Part shown: in pieces, positions 9,301 through 18,962 of the stretch
Layout: the number at the start of each line of letters is the position of its first letter
How positions within the stretch are numbered: position 1 is the stretch's first letter
NCBI RefSeq assembly: GCF_004168285.1
Contig: NZ_SEWF01000002.1
Location: 1 to 64,000, forward strand
DNA: 64,000 nucleotides
Direction: 5' to 3'
From: Emticicia agri
GTDB taxonomy: Bacteria > Bacteroidota > Bacteroidia > Cytophagales > Spirosomataceae
Program-made: the position numbers and the translations under genes
Notes under the pieces: model-generated
Database searches by the model: none
Told to the model about the DNA's origin: nothing
The model's input: only the letters and a program-made list of their open reading frames with translations

Positions 9301-11521
9301 GACAACCGTATGGTCAACAGGGCAAACAGGTGCATCCGTTACGGTTTCGAATCCTGTATCAGGTCAGGCTTACACGGTACGTTGTTTTAATAGTACTTGT
9401 TATAGTTCAGTCTCCAACAACGTTATACCTACTGTATTAAGTAATCCGGCAGCTCCTGTTGTTACGGTTAGTCGTAGTACTATTAATTTAGGGGAGTCTG
9501 TTACTTTAACAGCAACGGGTTGTGCTAATCAGGTGCTTTGGTCTAATAATATGAATGGTAGCGTTATACAGTTATCTCCCGAAACCACCACCACTTACAC
9601 AGCCCGATGCGTAGCTCCGGCAGGTTGTAACAGTAATCTGTCAAATAGTGTTACTGTCACCGTTAGTTACATATCCAATACCCGATATGAATCGCTCTTC
9701 CGCTTGGCAGAAGCTAAACAATTTGCCGGCAATAACATTAACGGATCAGCATTCTTAAGGGTAGAAGCCTCAACCCGTGATAATGCCAATAATCTGTATA
9801 TAACGGGTGCTTTTAATGGTACGTATGACTTGGACCCCTCAGCAGCAATATTTAACATTCAGACCGATCCTTACAGCATATCAACCGGATTCGTCGCCAA
9901 ATACAGTGCCAATGGTGCTTTTGTATGGGGCAAAAAATTTTCCTGTGAAGCCTATAACACTGGAGCAATCGAAATTGCCCTTGATAATAGTGGTAATATC
10001 TATACATCAGGCTCAACCGCAAGTTCTACCAATTCCACGGGCACAGGTCGTTTTTATATAAATAAATTCAACCCGGCAGGCACCGAAATATGGACAAAGA
10101 TATGCAATACAACCAATCCAAATTTTAATTCTTATCTGAACTCGTTAACTACCGACAATGCAGGAAATGTATATGCTATGGGGACCTTCACCGGAGATAT
10201 TGATTTTGACCCATCAGCCAATACATTCATGATGTCGGTAGAACATTATGCTATTGCCTTACTCAAACTCAATAGCAATGGAGATTTTGCATGGGCAAAA
10301 ACTTTGATAAGTGATTTCAATGCCCATGCCGGAACTATTCGTATGAATGCTGCCAACGAGTTGGTAATAGTAAATACCTATGGTGGAGCTATGGACGTTG
10401 ATCCATCAGCCAATACGGTTCGTCTGCCACCGGGTGAAGGGATATTTTTAGGTAGATATACCACCGATGGTAACTATATATTTGCCAGAAGCATTGCACG
10501 CACCGCCCCAATGAGTGGTCCTGTAAGATTAGAAATTGATACCAACGGCAATTATATTGTAGCCGGATATTATCAGGGCATTCCACTCTTTGGGCCTTAT
10601 AATCAATACCAGTTAGAACTACCTGAAAAGCCTATCAGTTCAGGTGCAGGAAATGCTACTGCTTTTATCGCTAAATATAAACCTGATACAGATGTGCTAT
10701 GGATAAAGCCCCTACCTTCAACCGGACTTTTTAACAGAGGTTTAGATATTAGTCTGGGTTCATGTAATCAGATATATGTAGGAGGCCTTATCAATAGCTC
10801 CATCGATTTTGACAATACAGGTTTCTCCATGCCAGGCAATGTGATTGACAACGATGTGTATTTAGCCGCACTAAACCCCAATGGACAAATTACCGATGCC
10901 ATGGTGCTGAGCGAAGCAAGTTCAGGAGACGACAGTGAAAAAATACTGACAATTACAGCTATGCCAAATGGTAAAATCTGGACAGCAGGTAGTTTCTTTC
11001 ATACGATTGATTTTGACCCAACAGCCGGAACTACTAACTTAACCACAAGCACTGAAGCCCGTGACGGTTTTATTGCCTCTTATACCTTAAATCTGCAGGC
11101 ACCTGTTATTTCGGCTTCAATTACTACGATTACTACCGGACAAAGCAGTATACTAAAAGCGGTCGGTTGCGGGAGTGGAGTAATTACCTGGTCAAATGGT
11201 TTCACGGGTCAACAAATCTCGGTAAGTCCTTCATCTACTACCACCTATCGGGCCATTTGTACGCTTTGCGGAGTGGTATCCGGCAACTCTAATAGTATTA
11301 CCATTAATGCTCCTTGTCAGACTTTACTTACTCCTACGGGTACAATCACATCCGACCAAAAAGCATCCAATACAGTTATCACTGTCAACGGGAGTGCAAA
11401 TCAGATTTCAATAGGTAGTACGGTTATTTATCAGGGCGGGCAATATGTACAATTGAATCCTGGTTTTCAAACGAATAGTGGAGCTGTTTTTACGGCAAGA
11501 ATTTTGGCTAATTGCCAGTAG
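6392..11521 (+). CDS. giant secreted mosaic protein with propeller-like and 'WSTG' repeats
   Basis: This is a 1709-residue exported protein with a signal peptide ending 'MNAAGQ' at residue 20. Residues of about 100-500 and 1110-1560 contain repeated blades with 'DFDPS' signatures such as 'LDFDPSASTF', 'IDFDPSANTF' and 'IDFDPTAGTT', alternating with 'GNFLWVRKI'-type strands, like SBBP/beta-propeller proteins. The middle, and a final copy near 1580-1640, hold at least six Ig-like modules of the form W-S-x-G, then 'TVSP..T..YTARC', with paired cysteines. The C-terminus contains 'YQGGQYVQLNPGF', resembling the terminal stack domain of many Cytophagales surface proteins. It follows the YadA-like gene by 87 bases and is probably surface-displayed. 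Its binding partner is unknown. Confidence 0.8.
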   Translation: MKNFLFFICLLLIQMNAAGQYKNYQYESYHKLGVLPRDIQAYTDYGTPQEYYIDANANIIRTTVVVRPTDVKPSGNDSLFVYPYEPSPPIYSQYAYNVDFLVTKTDSLGNLLWSRKMGGATLDFLDKTAVDKDGFIYLTGRSQNGIMQPDGSTVPQDGLGFAQWIVKLSPNGDIVFAKNIMNLVEKKTVVMAGILPDKFGNFYLYGKYDMDFDPSPLDSGPNSEKASIFLVKYDKNGNFLWVRKIIGNLSNGQFLPMDIAYDPISDKVVISGTFTGLLDFHPEDDAFDVSSYLTDCVAEPTDPTCQTNIPFFAKYKSNGDFEWAKVLKSEGPSSLTGTSGLFRVKIDNSGGIALHGQISNQRLDFDPSASTFFVEEFVGAYGIFISKYDSLGNFKFVLPFVNKSSEPFNFYFDAYNNIHVNTWIDLSGTYDFDLRTTHQFIINAENAIDPLVVVYNGQTGLVHDYLRPARQKTFTGSYAAAIELREMRFTQSNQLRILTSIQVYEPRDAIDLNPSPLADIDFMPDCKRVYVESAGVIWFCDILQTFRFKIQKPAVKVNACSAGSLTLGMDGCRGGTPVWSNGATTTTISVPPSTTAAYTVRCSLNGLLSEASAPFNTPLSANTAPLISTPQTSICAGTKIELSATNCSGAVQWFINTTQIGTDDNIIVNPSTETTYRARCNRCGSNSAYSANLTIQMKTAEVPVIGVTKSSICPGESSTLSVNNCSGLVTWNYEENGQVLYYTGNSLLVTPANTTNYTATCKVCSLIQQSSFNLVVNTSGALPEASNTGPYFEGNTIELMADGLGGNTYTWTGPNGFTATGQTINRTNATAAMGGIYTVTMNDGVNCPAANTTEVIIFNSGGVPTPTLSPSATTVCAGQSVTITASGCTGGSTIWSTGITANSITVSPTQTSNYSAHCVVGSTSGAESDIVTITVNPLPATPMATSSYTNSLTLCPTQHLYLSVYGCANMTTVWSTGQTGASVTVSNPVSGQAYTVRCFNSTCYSSVSNNVIPTVLSNPAAPVVTVSRSTINLGESVTLTATGCANQVLWSNNMNGSVIQLSPETTTTYTARCVAPAGCNSNLSNSVTVTVSYISNTRYESLFRLAEAKQFAGNNINGSAFLRVEASTRDNANNLYITGAFNGTYDLDPSAAIFNIQTDPYSISTGFVAKYSANGAFVWGKKFSCEAYNTGAIEIALDNSGNIYTSGSTASSTNSTGTGRFYINKFNPAGTEIWTKICNTTNPNFNSYLNSLTTDNAGNVYAMGTFTGDIDFDPSANTFMMSVEHYAIALLKLNSNGDFAWAKTLISDFNAHAGTIRMNAANELVIVNTYGGAMDVDPSANTVRLPPGEGIFLGRYTTDGNYIFARSIARTAPMSGPVRLEIDTNGNYIVAGYYQGIPLFGPYNQYQLELPEKPISSGAGNATAFIAKYKPDTDVLWIKPLPSTGLFNRGLDISLGSCNQIYVGGLINSSIDFDNTGFSMPGNVIDNDVYLAALNPNGQITDAMVLSEASSGDDSEKILTITAMPNGKIWTAGSFFHTIDFDPTAGTTNLTTSTEARDGFIASYTLNLQAPVISASITTITTGQSSILKAVGCGSGVITWSNGFTGQQISVSPSSTTTYRAICTLCGVVSGNSNSITINAPCQTLLTPTGTITSDQKASNTVITVNGSANQISIGSTVIYQGGQYVQLNPGFQTNSGAVFTARILANCQ

Positions 11522-11606
11522 AAGAAGGGTTAATAGGAACATCAATATAAAGTGTTTTCAGACTGAAAATCCTTGTGTCGGCGGTTTGATTCCTTTTCTA
11601 CTATTT

Positions 11607-11645
11607 ACAAGCGCAAGTATCTGATAACCGGATACTTGCGCTTGT
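11607..11645 (+). terminator. hairpin terminator after the giant mosaic gene
   Basis: A perfect 15-bp stem (acaagcgcaagtatc paired with gatacttgcgcttgt, 9-base loop) lies 86 bases after the stop codon and is followed by a T-rich tail. It fits a rho-independent terminator for the gene ending at 11521. Confidence 0.75.
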
Positions 11646-11714
11646 TTGTTGAAGGGAACTGAAAAGCCAAAAGTAATCTATCCTAATAATCCATTAAAGG
11701 CAATGGTAGATATT

Positions 11715-11751
11715 GTTTGAAAATCGTAAGTTTTAGTTTGATTTTCGTTAA
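11715..11751 (+). promoter_or_regulatory. paired AraC-type boxes upstream of the AraC gene
   Basis: Two direct 16-bp repeats, GTTTGAAAATCGTAAG at 11715 and GTTTGATTTTCGTTAA at 11736, are spaced 21 bp start to start (two helical turns). A perfect Bacteroidota -7 box TAATTTTG lies at 11772-11779, 36 bp after the start of the second box. The same arrangement occurs at 12703 and 16026, so I read it as an operator bound by the adjacent AraC protein. Confidence 0.65.
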
Positions 11752-11808
11752 TAGACATTACGATAATCAATTAATTTTGTGCTTTCATTTATCAGACCGT
11801 TGCAGAAT

Positions 11809-12702
11809 ATGGGGAATATAGAAACATTAGAAGAACTTTATAAAAGAAAGTTTGATTGGTTACCTGATAATCTTCGTAACGAAATCGGGCATTTTAATAT
11901 ATTCAGACTGGAGCCTTTTACAGGCGAAAAAGCCAAGCCTATTCCTTATAAAAGAAGAGATTATTACAAAATAATGCTGGTTATCGGAAACAGTAAGGTA
12001 CATTATGCCGATAAAATTTTTGAGGTAAAAAAACAGGCTTTGTCTTTTTCTAATCCCCAGATACCCTATAAATGGGAACATTTGGATAATATACGTGAAG
12101 GAGTTTACTGTATTTTTAATCAGCACTTTTTCAATCAATTCGGCAATCTGAGTCAGTATGAGGTTTTTCAACCCAATGGCAATCATATCTTTGAACTGAC
12201 TGATGAGCAGGTAAATAAGTTGACTACTATTTACGAACGTATGTTTGAGGAAATCAACTCTGATTATATTCATAAATATGATGCCTTGCGGAATCTGGTA
12301 TTTGAATTACTACATTTTGCTACAAAAATGCAACCCTCATCTACTTTCGATAAGCATCCGATTAATGCTTCGCAACGGATTTCGACTTTATTTCTTGAAC
12401 TATTGGAAAGGCAGTTTCCTATTGAGGAGGCACACTCGAAAGTAAACTTTCGTTCTGCCTCTGACTTTGCCAGCCAGCTTAATGTACATGTAAACCACTT
12501 GAACAGGTCGGTAAAAGAAGCCACCGACAAAACAACTTCACAGATTATTGCAGAGCGTGTTTTGCAGGAAGCCAAAATCCTGCTTAAACATAGTAAGTGG
12601 AATATATCTGAAATTTCTTACGCCTTAGGTTTTACAGAGGTTACTCATTTTAATAATTTCTTTAAGAAACATTTGCAACAAAGCCCGTCTCAATTCAGGA
12701 AT

Positions 12703-12708
<6 letters not shown>
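11809..12708 (+). CDS. AraC-family transcriptional regulator (proposed regulator of the AKR/Mo-hydroxylase genes)
   Basis: This 299-residue regulator has an N-terminal cupin-like sensor part (about residues 20-150, with 'KVHYADKIFEVKKQALSFSN') and a C-terminal double helix-turn-helix ('SASDFASQLNVHVNHLNRSV', then 'ISEISYALGFTEVTHFNNFF' and 'HLQQSPSQFRN'). The frame also allows a GTG start 30 bases upstream. I prefer this ATG because the GTG overlaps the proposed -7 box. The downstream aldo/keto reductase promoter begins within its stop codon. Paired boxes upstream of this gene, the aldo/keto reductase and the molybdenum hydroxylase suggest that it activates all three, including itself. Confidence 0.88.
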
Positions 12709-13795
<1,087 letters not shown>

Positions 13796-14026
13796 TAAAC
13801 TGTTTGAGTTAAACTTTATAAATTAAAATGAGTAGTGCGCCCCTGCGCCTATTTTTTGCAAATACAAGTCGAACCGCCGACATGGTAGCAAAACCGGAGT
13901 TTAGTAGCCGTAGTGGAACTGAGCTAAATGAGAGGACGCCGCTCGGGATTTTGATGGTGCAGGATTTGTGAAAAAAAATTATTTTGAACAGAATAAGATT
14001 AACTCATAAAGTTTCTAACTATACAC
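13796..14026. other. gap with a GC-richer orphan segment and two divergent mini-ORFs
   Basis: From about 13835 to 13970 the base composition is richer in GC than its surroundings. A 29-codon ORF on the plus strand (13882-13971, beginning MVAKPEFSSRSGTELNER) and a 24-codon ORF on the minus strand (13883-13809) start from the same CATG. Neither is recognised with certainty. The segment may be a remnant or a dispersed repeat. Confidence 0.3.
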
Positions 14027-14932
14027 TCAGTTCATTCGATACTCATTTGGCGTTAATCCTACTTTTTGTTTAAACAATCGGCTGAAATGTTGTGGATATT
14101 TGAACCCCAATTCATTGGCAATTTCATTGACAGTTTTATTGCTTTCAAACACTTTATTTTTAGCTACTTCAATCGTTTTATTCAGTATAAAATCCTTGGC
14201 GCTTTGACCTGTTTCTTTTCTTATTAAATCACCGAAATAATTGGCCGATAAATGCAATTCATCAGCAAAATAGGCTACTGATGGCAAGCCTATTGTCTGA
14301 GGTTTATGAGATAAAAAATAACCGTTGATTAATTCTTCAAACTTTTCTAAAATACCTTTACTCGCATTATCTCTTGTAATAAACTGGCGGTCGTAGAAGC
14401 GTTCACAGTAATTCAAAAGTAGTTCGATATTTGAAGCAATGAGCTTCTTGCTATGTTTGTCGATAGGCTGTTTTAATTCAGATTCTATTTTTGAGAAACA
14501 TGCTAAAACCATTTGTTTTTCGTCGTCAGATAAATGTAATGCTTCGTTGGTATGATAACTGAAAAACTTGTAATCCTGCATATTTTTACCAAGAGCTGTA
14601 CCTCTCAGAAAATCCGGATGAAAAAACAATCCATCGCCTGATGGCTGATATGCACCTGTATTTTTTATTTCTGCAATCTGACCCGGAGCGAAAAATAGTA
14701 ATGTGCCTGCCTGATAATCATAATAATTACGTCCATATCGCATGTCGCCACATTTTACATCTTTCAGAATGAGGCTGTATAAACCATAATGAAACTTGAT
14801 AGACTCAGCATCTCCCCAATCTCTTGGATTGGCTTTTGAAAAATCAATTACGCTCACCAAAGGGTGCAGTGTTTTTTGATTATTAAAGGCATTCCACTCG
14901 TTTATATCGTTAATGTTTAAAGTATTTTCCAT
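14027..14932 (-). CDS. AraC-family transcriptional regulator (second)
   Basis: This 301-residue regulator has an N-terminal AraC-binding/cupin part ('YDYQAGTLLFFAPGQIAEI', about residues 65-90) and a C-terminal HTH_18 region. The HTH contains 'FADELHLSANYFGDLI' and 'VNEIANELGFKYPQHFSRLF', followed by 'KVGLTPNEYR'. In Bacteroidota such regulators commonly sit beside small oxidoreductase or NTF2-like genes and respond to small molecules. It is divergent from the NTF2-like pair starting at 15103, which is its most likely target. The paired boxes found upstream of the first AraC gene are not evident upstream of this one. Confidence 0.88.
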   Translation of the reverse strand: MENTLNINDINEWNAFNNQKTLHPLVSVIDFSKANPRDWGDAESIKFHYGLYSLILKDVKCGDMRYGRNYYDYQAGTLLFFAPGQIAEIKNTGAYQPSGDGLFFHPDFLRGTALGKNMQDYKFFSYHTNEALHLSDDEKQMVLACFSKIESELKQPIDKHSKKLIASNIELLLNYCERFYDRQFITRDNASKGILEKFEELINGYFLSHKPQTIGLPSVAYFADELHLSANYFGDLIRKETGQSAKDFILNKTIEVAKNKVFESNKTVNEIANELGFKYPQHFSRLFKQKVGLTPNEYRMN

Positions 14933-15102
14933 CCTGATTATGATTTGGGTATAAATTTAGCACTATATCAAACTTATTTTGTGCCTATCAGTAAAAATGG
15001 TAGTAAAAACAGTAATTTGTATACTATTGGTAAAAGAAGATTCTAAGAACTTTGTATTTGTAATTCTTTGCAAAGAACCCTTAAAAATAAACAATATTAA
15101 AA

Positions 15103-15552
15103 ATGAAAAACAAAATCATAGGATTAGTAATATTCTTCTTCAATATTTCATGGTCGTTTGCGCAATCTTCTGAAGAACAAAAAATTATGCAGCTATCTAA
15201 AGATAAGTGGCAGTGGATGGCAGATAAAGATGTGGTTAAGCTCGAAAAACTTTTCGATACTAAGGCAAAATTTGTTCATATGAGCGGAACATGGAAAAAG
15301 GATGAGGAACTGGAAATAATTAAAACAGGAAGTATCTGGTATAAGAAAGCTAATGTTCATGATTCAGCTATTGAACTTTTTGGAGAAACGGCCATTGTCT
15401 GGAATCGAATAACACTTGAAGCTATAGTTAGGGAGACAGAGGCCAAAACAGAGTTTACGGTAACTGAAGTTTACCAGAAACAAGGGAAAGATTGGAAACT
15501 ATTGGCCTTAACATTCAGTAGTGTAAGAGACACGCATCAGATTAAAAAATAG
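15103..15552 (+). CDS. secreted NTF2-like (DUF4440/SnoaL-type) protein
   Basis: This 149-residue protein has a signal peptide (residues 1 to about 21, ending 'SWSFAQ'). The mature part is an NTF2-like cone fold, seen from 'SKDKWQWMADKDVVKLEKLF', then 'FVHMSGTWKKDEELEIIKTG' and 'ETAIVWNRITLEAIV'. Proteins of this fold bind small hydrophobic ligands or act as simple isomerases or dehydratases, but many have no known reaction. It is the first of two tandem paralogues, 32 bases apart, divergent from an AraC regulator. The role is unassigned. Confidence 0.8.
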   Translation: MKNKIIGLVIFFFNISWSFAQSSEEQKIMQLSKDKWQWMADKDVVKLEKLFDTKAKFVHMSGTWKKDEELEIIKTGSIWYKKANVHDSAIELFGETAIVWNRITLEAIVRETEAKTEFTVTEVYQKQGKDWKLLALTFSSVRDTHQIKK

Positions 15553-15584
15553 ACCGGATACCATATAAATTAAATAATAATTAT

Positions 15585-16022
15585 ATGAAAAAATCAATTT
15601 TAGGAATACTTATACTCATTTTGATTGCCGATATATCTTTTGCACAAAACTCAGCAGCAGAACAGGAAATCATTACTCTTTCAAAAAACAAATGGCAATG
15701 GATGTCCGATAAAAATGTAGAGGCTTTGACAAAACTATTTGATGAAAAATCGGTCTTTGTGCACATGGGAGGTTCATGGGGGAAAGACCGTGAAATAGAT
15801 ATTATCAAAAGCGGCGGTATTCACTACAAAAAAGCTGATATACACGAGGTTTCTGTTAAAATTATTGATAATACAGCTATTTTATTGAATCGAATTACAT
15901 TATTAGCTGTTATCGGCAGCAATGAGGTAACCAATCCATTTATAGTAACAGAAGTGTATATTAAAAAGGACGGTGCCTGGAAAATGGGTTCACTTTCTTT
16001 TACCAGACTGATGACTCCTTGA
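15585..16022 (+). CDS. secreted NTF2-like protein, tandem paralogue
   Basis: This 145-residue protein has a signal peptide (ending 'ISFAQN') and the same NTF2-like layout as the gene before it: 'SKNKWQWMSDKNVEALTKLF', 'FVHMGGSWGKDREIDIIKSG' and 'TAILLNRITLLAVI'. The two are clearly duplicates that have diverged at many positions. Both are exported and probably co-transcribed. The next gene, the iron-sulphur subunit of a molybdenum hydroxylase, has its own paired AraC boxes immediately after this stop codon, which suggests a separate promoter there. Confidence 0.8.
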   Translation: MKKSILGILILILIADISFAQNSAAEQEIITLSKNKWQWMSDKNVEALTKLFDEKSVFVHMGGSWGKDREIDIIKSGGIHYKKADIHEVSVKIIDNTAILLNRITLLAVIGSNEVTNPFIVTEVYIKKDGAWKMGSLSFTRLMTP

Positions 16023-16025
16023 TTT

Positions 16026-16091
16026 GTTTGATTTTCGTAAGCATCCGTTTGAAAAATGTAAGTTTTATTAGAGAATATTGAATTATTTTTA
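16026..16091 (+). promoter_or_regulatory. paired AraC-type boxes and -7 box before the molybdenum hydroxylase
   Basis: GTTTGATTTTCGTAAG at 16026 is identical over 16 bases to the box at 12703. GTTTGAAAAATGTAAG follows at 16047, again 21 bp later. A near-consensus -7 box TATTTTTA lies at 16084-16091, 37 bp after the start of the second box. Confidence 0.65.
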
Positions 16092-16124
16092 CATGGCATT
16101 ACTCAAATTTTAATACTGACATTT

Positions 16125-16580
16125 ATGGCTAAATATAATTTAAAAATCAATGGTAAAAGCCGACAGGTAGATGCTGACCCAAATACACCGATATTATGGG
16201 TTTTAAGAGACCATTTGCAGATGCCCGGCACTAAGTACGGTTGTGGCATGGGCTTGTGTGGTGCTTGTACCGTACACCTGAACGGCACGGCAGTTCGTTC
16301 GTGCCAGCTACCTGTTTCGTCTATCGGCAAACAAGAAATTACCACAATTGAAGGTCTATCAGAAAAAGCTACGCATCCGGTTCAGAAAGCCTGGCTTGAA
16401 CATGATGTGGCACAATGTGGCTATTGCCAGGCAGGGCAGATTATGTCAGCAGCAGCCTTGCTGCGTGAAAAACCTAATCCGACAGAAGAAGAAATTGAAC
16501 TGGGTATGAGTGGCAATATCTGTCGTTGTGGTACCTATCTTCGTATAAAAGAGGCCATAAAGACGGCTGCAAAGAAATAA
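16125..16580 (+). CDS. (2Fe-2S) small subunit of a xanthine-oxidase-family molybdenum hydroxylase
   Basis: This 151-residue electron-transfer subunit carries two [2Fe-2S] clusters. The plant-ferredoxin-like half has C40, C45, C48 and C60 in '[17 protein letters not shown]' and 'RSCQLP'. The helical half has C98, C101, C133 and C135 in '[11 protein letters not shown]' and '[12 protein letters not shown]'. It matches the IorA / isoquinoline 1-oxidoreductase alpha type. It is followed 31 bases later by the molybdopterin subunit. No FAD-binding medium subunit is present, as in IorAB-type enzymes that pass electrons to a cytochrome or quinone instead of NAD. Confidence 0.95.
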   Translation: MAKYNLKINGKSRQVDADPNTPILWVLRDHLQMPGTKYGCGMGLCGACTVHLNGTAVRSCQLPVSSIGKQEITTIEGLSEKATHPVQKAWLEHDVAQCGYCQAGQIMSAAALLREKPNPTEEEIELGMSGNICRCGTYLRIKEAIKTAAKK

Positions 16581-16611
16581 TTTTTTCTGTAATCAGTAAA
16601 TAATCGAACAA

Positions 16612-18861
16612 ATGGAAAAAACGCAATCAACCTATAGCAGACGCTCTTTTTTAAAATCTTCAGCATTGGCCGGAGGTGGCTTCATGTTAAGTTTTACCTG
16701 GTTGTCAGGATTCAAACCTGCAGACAAACTAAAAGAGTTAAATCTGCCCGAACAATTGAACCAACTTACAGGGTACATTCAGATTACGGCTGATAATGTA
16801 ATAAAAATTATGTGTCCGAATCCGGAGTTTGGGCAGAATGTCATGACTTCATTGCCAATGATGATAGCCGAAGAACTGGATGCAGACTGGAAAAATGTAG
16901 TGGTAGAAATGGCCCCACACGATAATATGAAATTTGGCTCGCAATTTACCGGAGGTAGCCAGTCGGTCAGGTCATATTGGAAACCTTTGCGTAATGCAGG
17001 GGCATCTGCCCGTCAGATGCTTGTTGAAGCTGCCGCAGCAACCTGGGGAGTATCGGTGGGTGAAATAACTACAAAAGCCGGAGTTTTATATCACAAAAGT
17101 GGAAAATCTGCCAGATATGGCGAAATGGCGGCTAAAGCCTCTACACTATCGGTGCCGAAAGAGGTAAAATTGAAATCACCCAAAGATTTTTCAATTGTCA
17201 GAAATTCAAAGAAAAATGTTGAAGGGATAAAGATAGTTACCGGTAAGCCACTTTTCGGTATTGATTACCACCATGAAGGAATGCTGATTGCTATGGCTCA
17301 ACATCCTCCGGCATTTGGTATGAAATTAAAGTCTTTTGATGCCTCAGAGGTACAGAAAATGCCCGGAATCAAGCATGTTTTCTCAATTCAGGTATTTCCG
17401 GAAGGATTTGAAAAACAGATGTTTGATACACGGACTTTCAACGAATTAGTAATCGTAGTAGGCAATTCGACCTGGGAAGTAATGAATGCCCGCAAAAAGC
17501 TGAAAGTAGAATGGGAAGTAACCACAGATACCAAAGAAATGGTAAATATGCGTGGAAACAAAAATGAGCAACTGGTACCGGGTGGTCTTGAAAGTACAAG
17601 CAGCCATTTGGAGAAAATGCAGGTAAGGGCCAAACAACCGGCAACAGTTCTGAGAAAAGACGGCGACCCTGAAACCATGTTTAAGAATGCTGCCTATGTG
17701 GTAGAACGTACTTATAATGCTCCGTTTCTGGCACACAATTGTATGGAGCCTATGAACTTTTTTGCGCATGTTACAGACGAAAAAGCAGTACTGGCAGGCC
17801 CTTTGCAAGCCCCTGCCTTGATAGAGCCTACTTTAACAAAAAGATTAAATCTTCCGGCCGATAAGATTGAAATTCAGATGACACGCATGGGGGGCGGCTT
17901 TGGGCGCAGAGCCTATGGGCACTATCTGGTTGAAGCAGCCTTGATTTCAAAACAGGTAAAAGCTCCTGTGAAAATGATTTATACCCGTGAAGATGATATG
18001 ACCTATGGTATATATCGGCCGATGTACACGGCTACTTACCGTGCCGCATTAGATGCCAACAAAAATCTGATTGCTTTTCATGTGAAAGGAGGAGGAATAC
18101 CAGAACATCCGATTGCTGCCAATCGTTTTCCGGCAGGAGCAGTAGAACATTATCTGGCTGAAGGTTGGGAAATCCCTTCCAATATTACCATTGGGGCATT
18201 CAGAGCTCCCCGTTCAAACTTTAATGCAGCAGCCGAGCAATCGTTTTTAGATGAGTTGGCTGAAGCTATGGGGAAAGACCCGATTGAGTTTCGTTTAGAA
18301 CTGTTGAAACGCGCCAAAGAAAACCCTGTAGGGAAAAACAACGATTATGACCCTGACCGTTATGCCGGAGTATTGAAACTGGCAAGAGACAAATCTGGTT
18401 GGGGTAAACCTGAAAATGGGAAGTATAGCCGGGGTATTGCTGCTTATTTCTGCCATAATTCATACGCTGCTCATGTAGTAGATATTATAAGAAAAGATGA
18501 TGAACCTTATGTAGAGCAGGTAACAAGCGCCATTGATTGTGGAATTGTTGTCAATCCTGATGCTGCCTCTAACATGGTACAGGGGGCTGTGGTAGATGGC
18601 ATAGGTAATGCCTTTTATGGAGGACTTACGCATAAAAATGGATTAGCCGAGCAAAATAATTTTCATACGTATCGAATCATCAGGCATCATGAGGCACCTA
18701 AAAGAATAGATGTCCATTTTGTTCAGAACGATATTGACCCGACAGGCTTGGGTGAACCGCCATTTCCACCTGTTTTTGGCGCCGTTGCCAATGCCCTTTA
18801 TAAAAATACAGGCAAGAGACATTATAATATGCCCTTTAAGTCAGAACTACTCAAATCCTGA
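16612..18861 (+). CDS. molybdopterin-binding large subunit (IorB/isoquinoline 1-oxidoreductase beta-like)
   Basis: This is the 749-residue catalytic subunit of a two-subunit molybdenum hydroxylase that oxidises aldehydes or N-heterocycles with water as oxygen donor. A twin-arginine signal ('SRRSFLKSSALAGGGF', residues about 9-24) shows export of the folded enzyme to the periplasm, with the small subunit presumably carried along. Typical motifs are 'MTRMGGGFGRRAYGHYLVEA' in the cofactor-binding core and 'GLGEPPFPPVFGAVANALY' near the C-terminus, whose Glu is the expected catalytic base. The substrate is unknown. Shared control with an aldo/keto reductase points to aldehyde metabolism. Confidence 0.93.
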   Translation: MEKTQSTYSRRSFLKSSALAGGGFMLSFTWLSGFKPADKLKELNLPEQLNQLTGYIQITADNVIKIMCPNPEFGQNVMTSLPMMIAEELDADWKNVVVEMAPHDNMKFGSQFTGGSQSVRSYWKPLRNAGASARQMLVEAAAATWGVSVGEITTKAGVLYHKSGKSARYGEMAAKASTLSVPKEVKLKSPKDFSIVRNSKKNVEGIKIVTGKPLFGIDYHHEGMLIAMAQHPPAFGMKLKSFDASEVQKMPGIKHVFSIQVFPEGFEKQMFDTRTFNELVIVVGNSTWEVMNARKKLKVEWEVTTDTKEMVNMRGNKNEQLVPGGLESTSSHLEKMQVRAKQPATVLRKDGDPETMFKNAAYVVERTYNAPFLAHNCMEPMNFFAHVTDEKAVLAGPLQAPALIEPTLTKRLNLPADKIEIQMTRMGGGFGRRAYGHYLVEAALISKQVKAPVKMIYTREDDMTYGIYRPMYTATYRAALDANKNLIAFHVKGGGIPEHPIAANRFPAGAVEHYLAEGWEIPSNITIGAFRAPRSNFNAAAEQSFLDELAEAMGKDPIEFRLELLKRAKENPVGKNNDYDPDRYAGVLKLARDKSGWGKPENGKYSRGIAAYFCHNSYAAHVVDIIRKDDEPYVEQVTSAIDCGIVVNPDAASNMVQGAVVDGIGNAFYGGLTHKNGLAEQNNFHTYRIIRHHEAPKRIDVHFVQNDIDPTGLGEPPFPPVFGAVANALYKNTGKRHYNMPFKSELLKS

Positions 18862-18883
18862 TTAGTTGAACAGAGAGTTTTGC

Positions 18884-18924
18884 AAAACAGGAGTCATCCT
18901 GAAATTTGGGATGACTCTTGTTTT
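18884..18924. terminator. bidirectional hairpin between convergent genes
   Basis: The arm aaaacaggagtcatcc pairs with ggatgactcttgtttt (16 bp with one wobble, 9-base loop). It lies between the stop codons of the molybdenum hydroxylase and the GH106-like gene, with T-rich ends on both strands, so it can terminate transcription from either side. Confidence 0.75.
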
Positions 18925-18962
18925 ATATGAGATAAAGCTCATTTCTAGGTTTCTGCAAATGG

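Noticed and set aside
17446-17808. 120-codon minus-strand open frame inside the molybdenum hydroxylase gene
   Set aside because: It is antisense to a conserved enzyme and has no recognisable motif.
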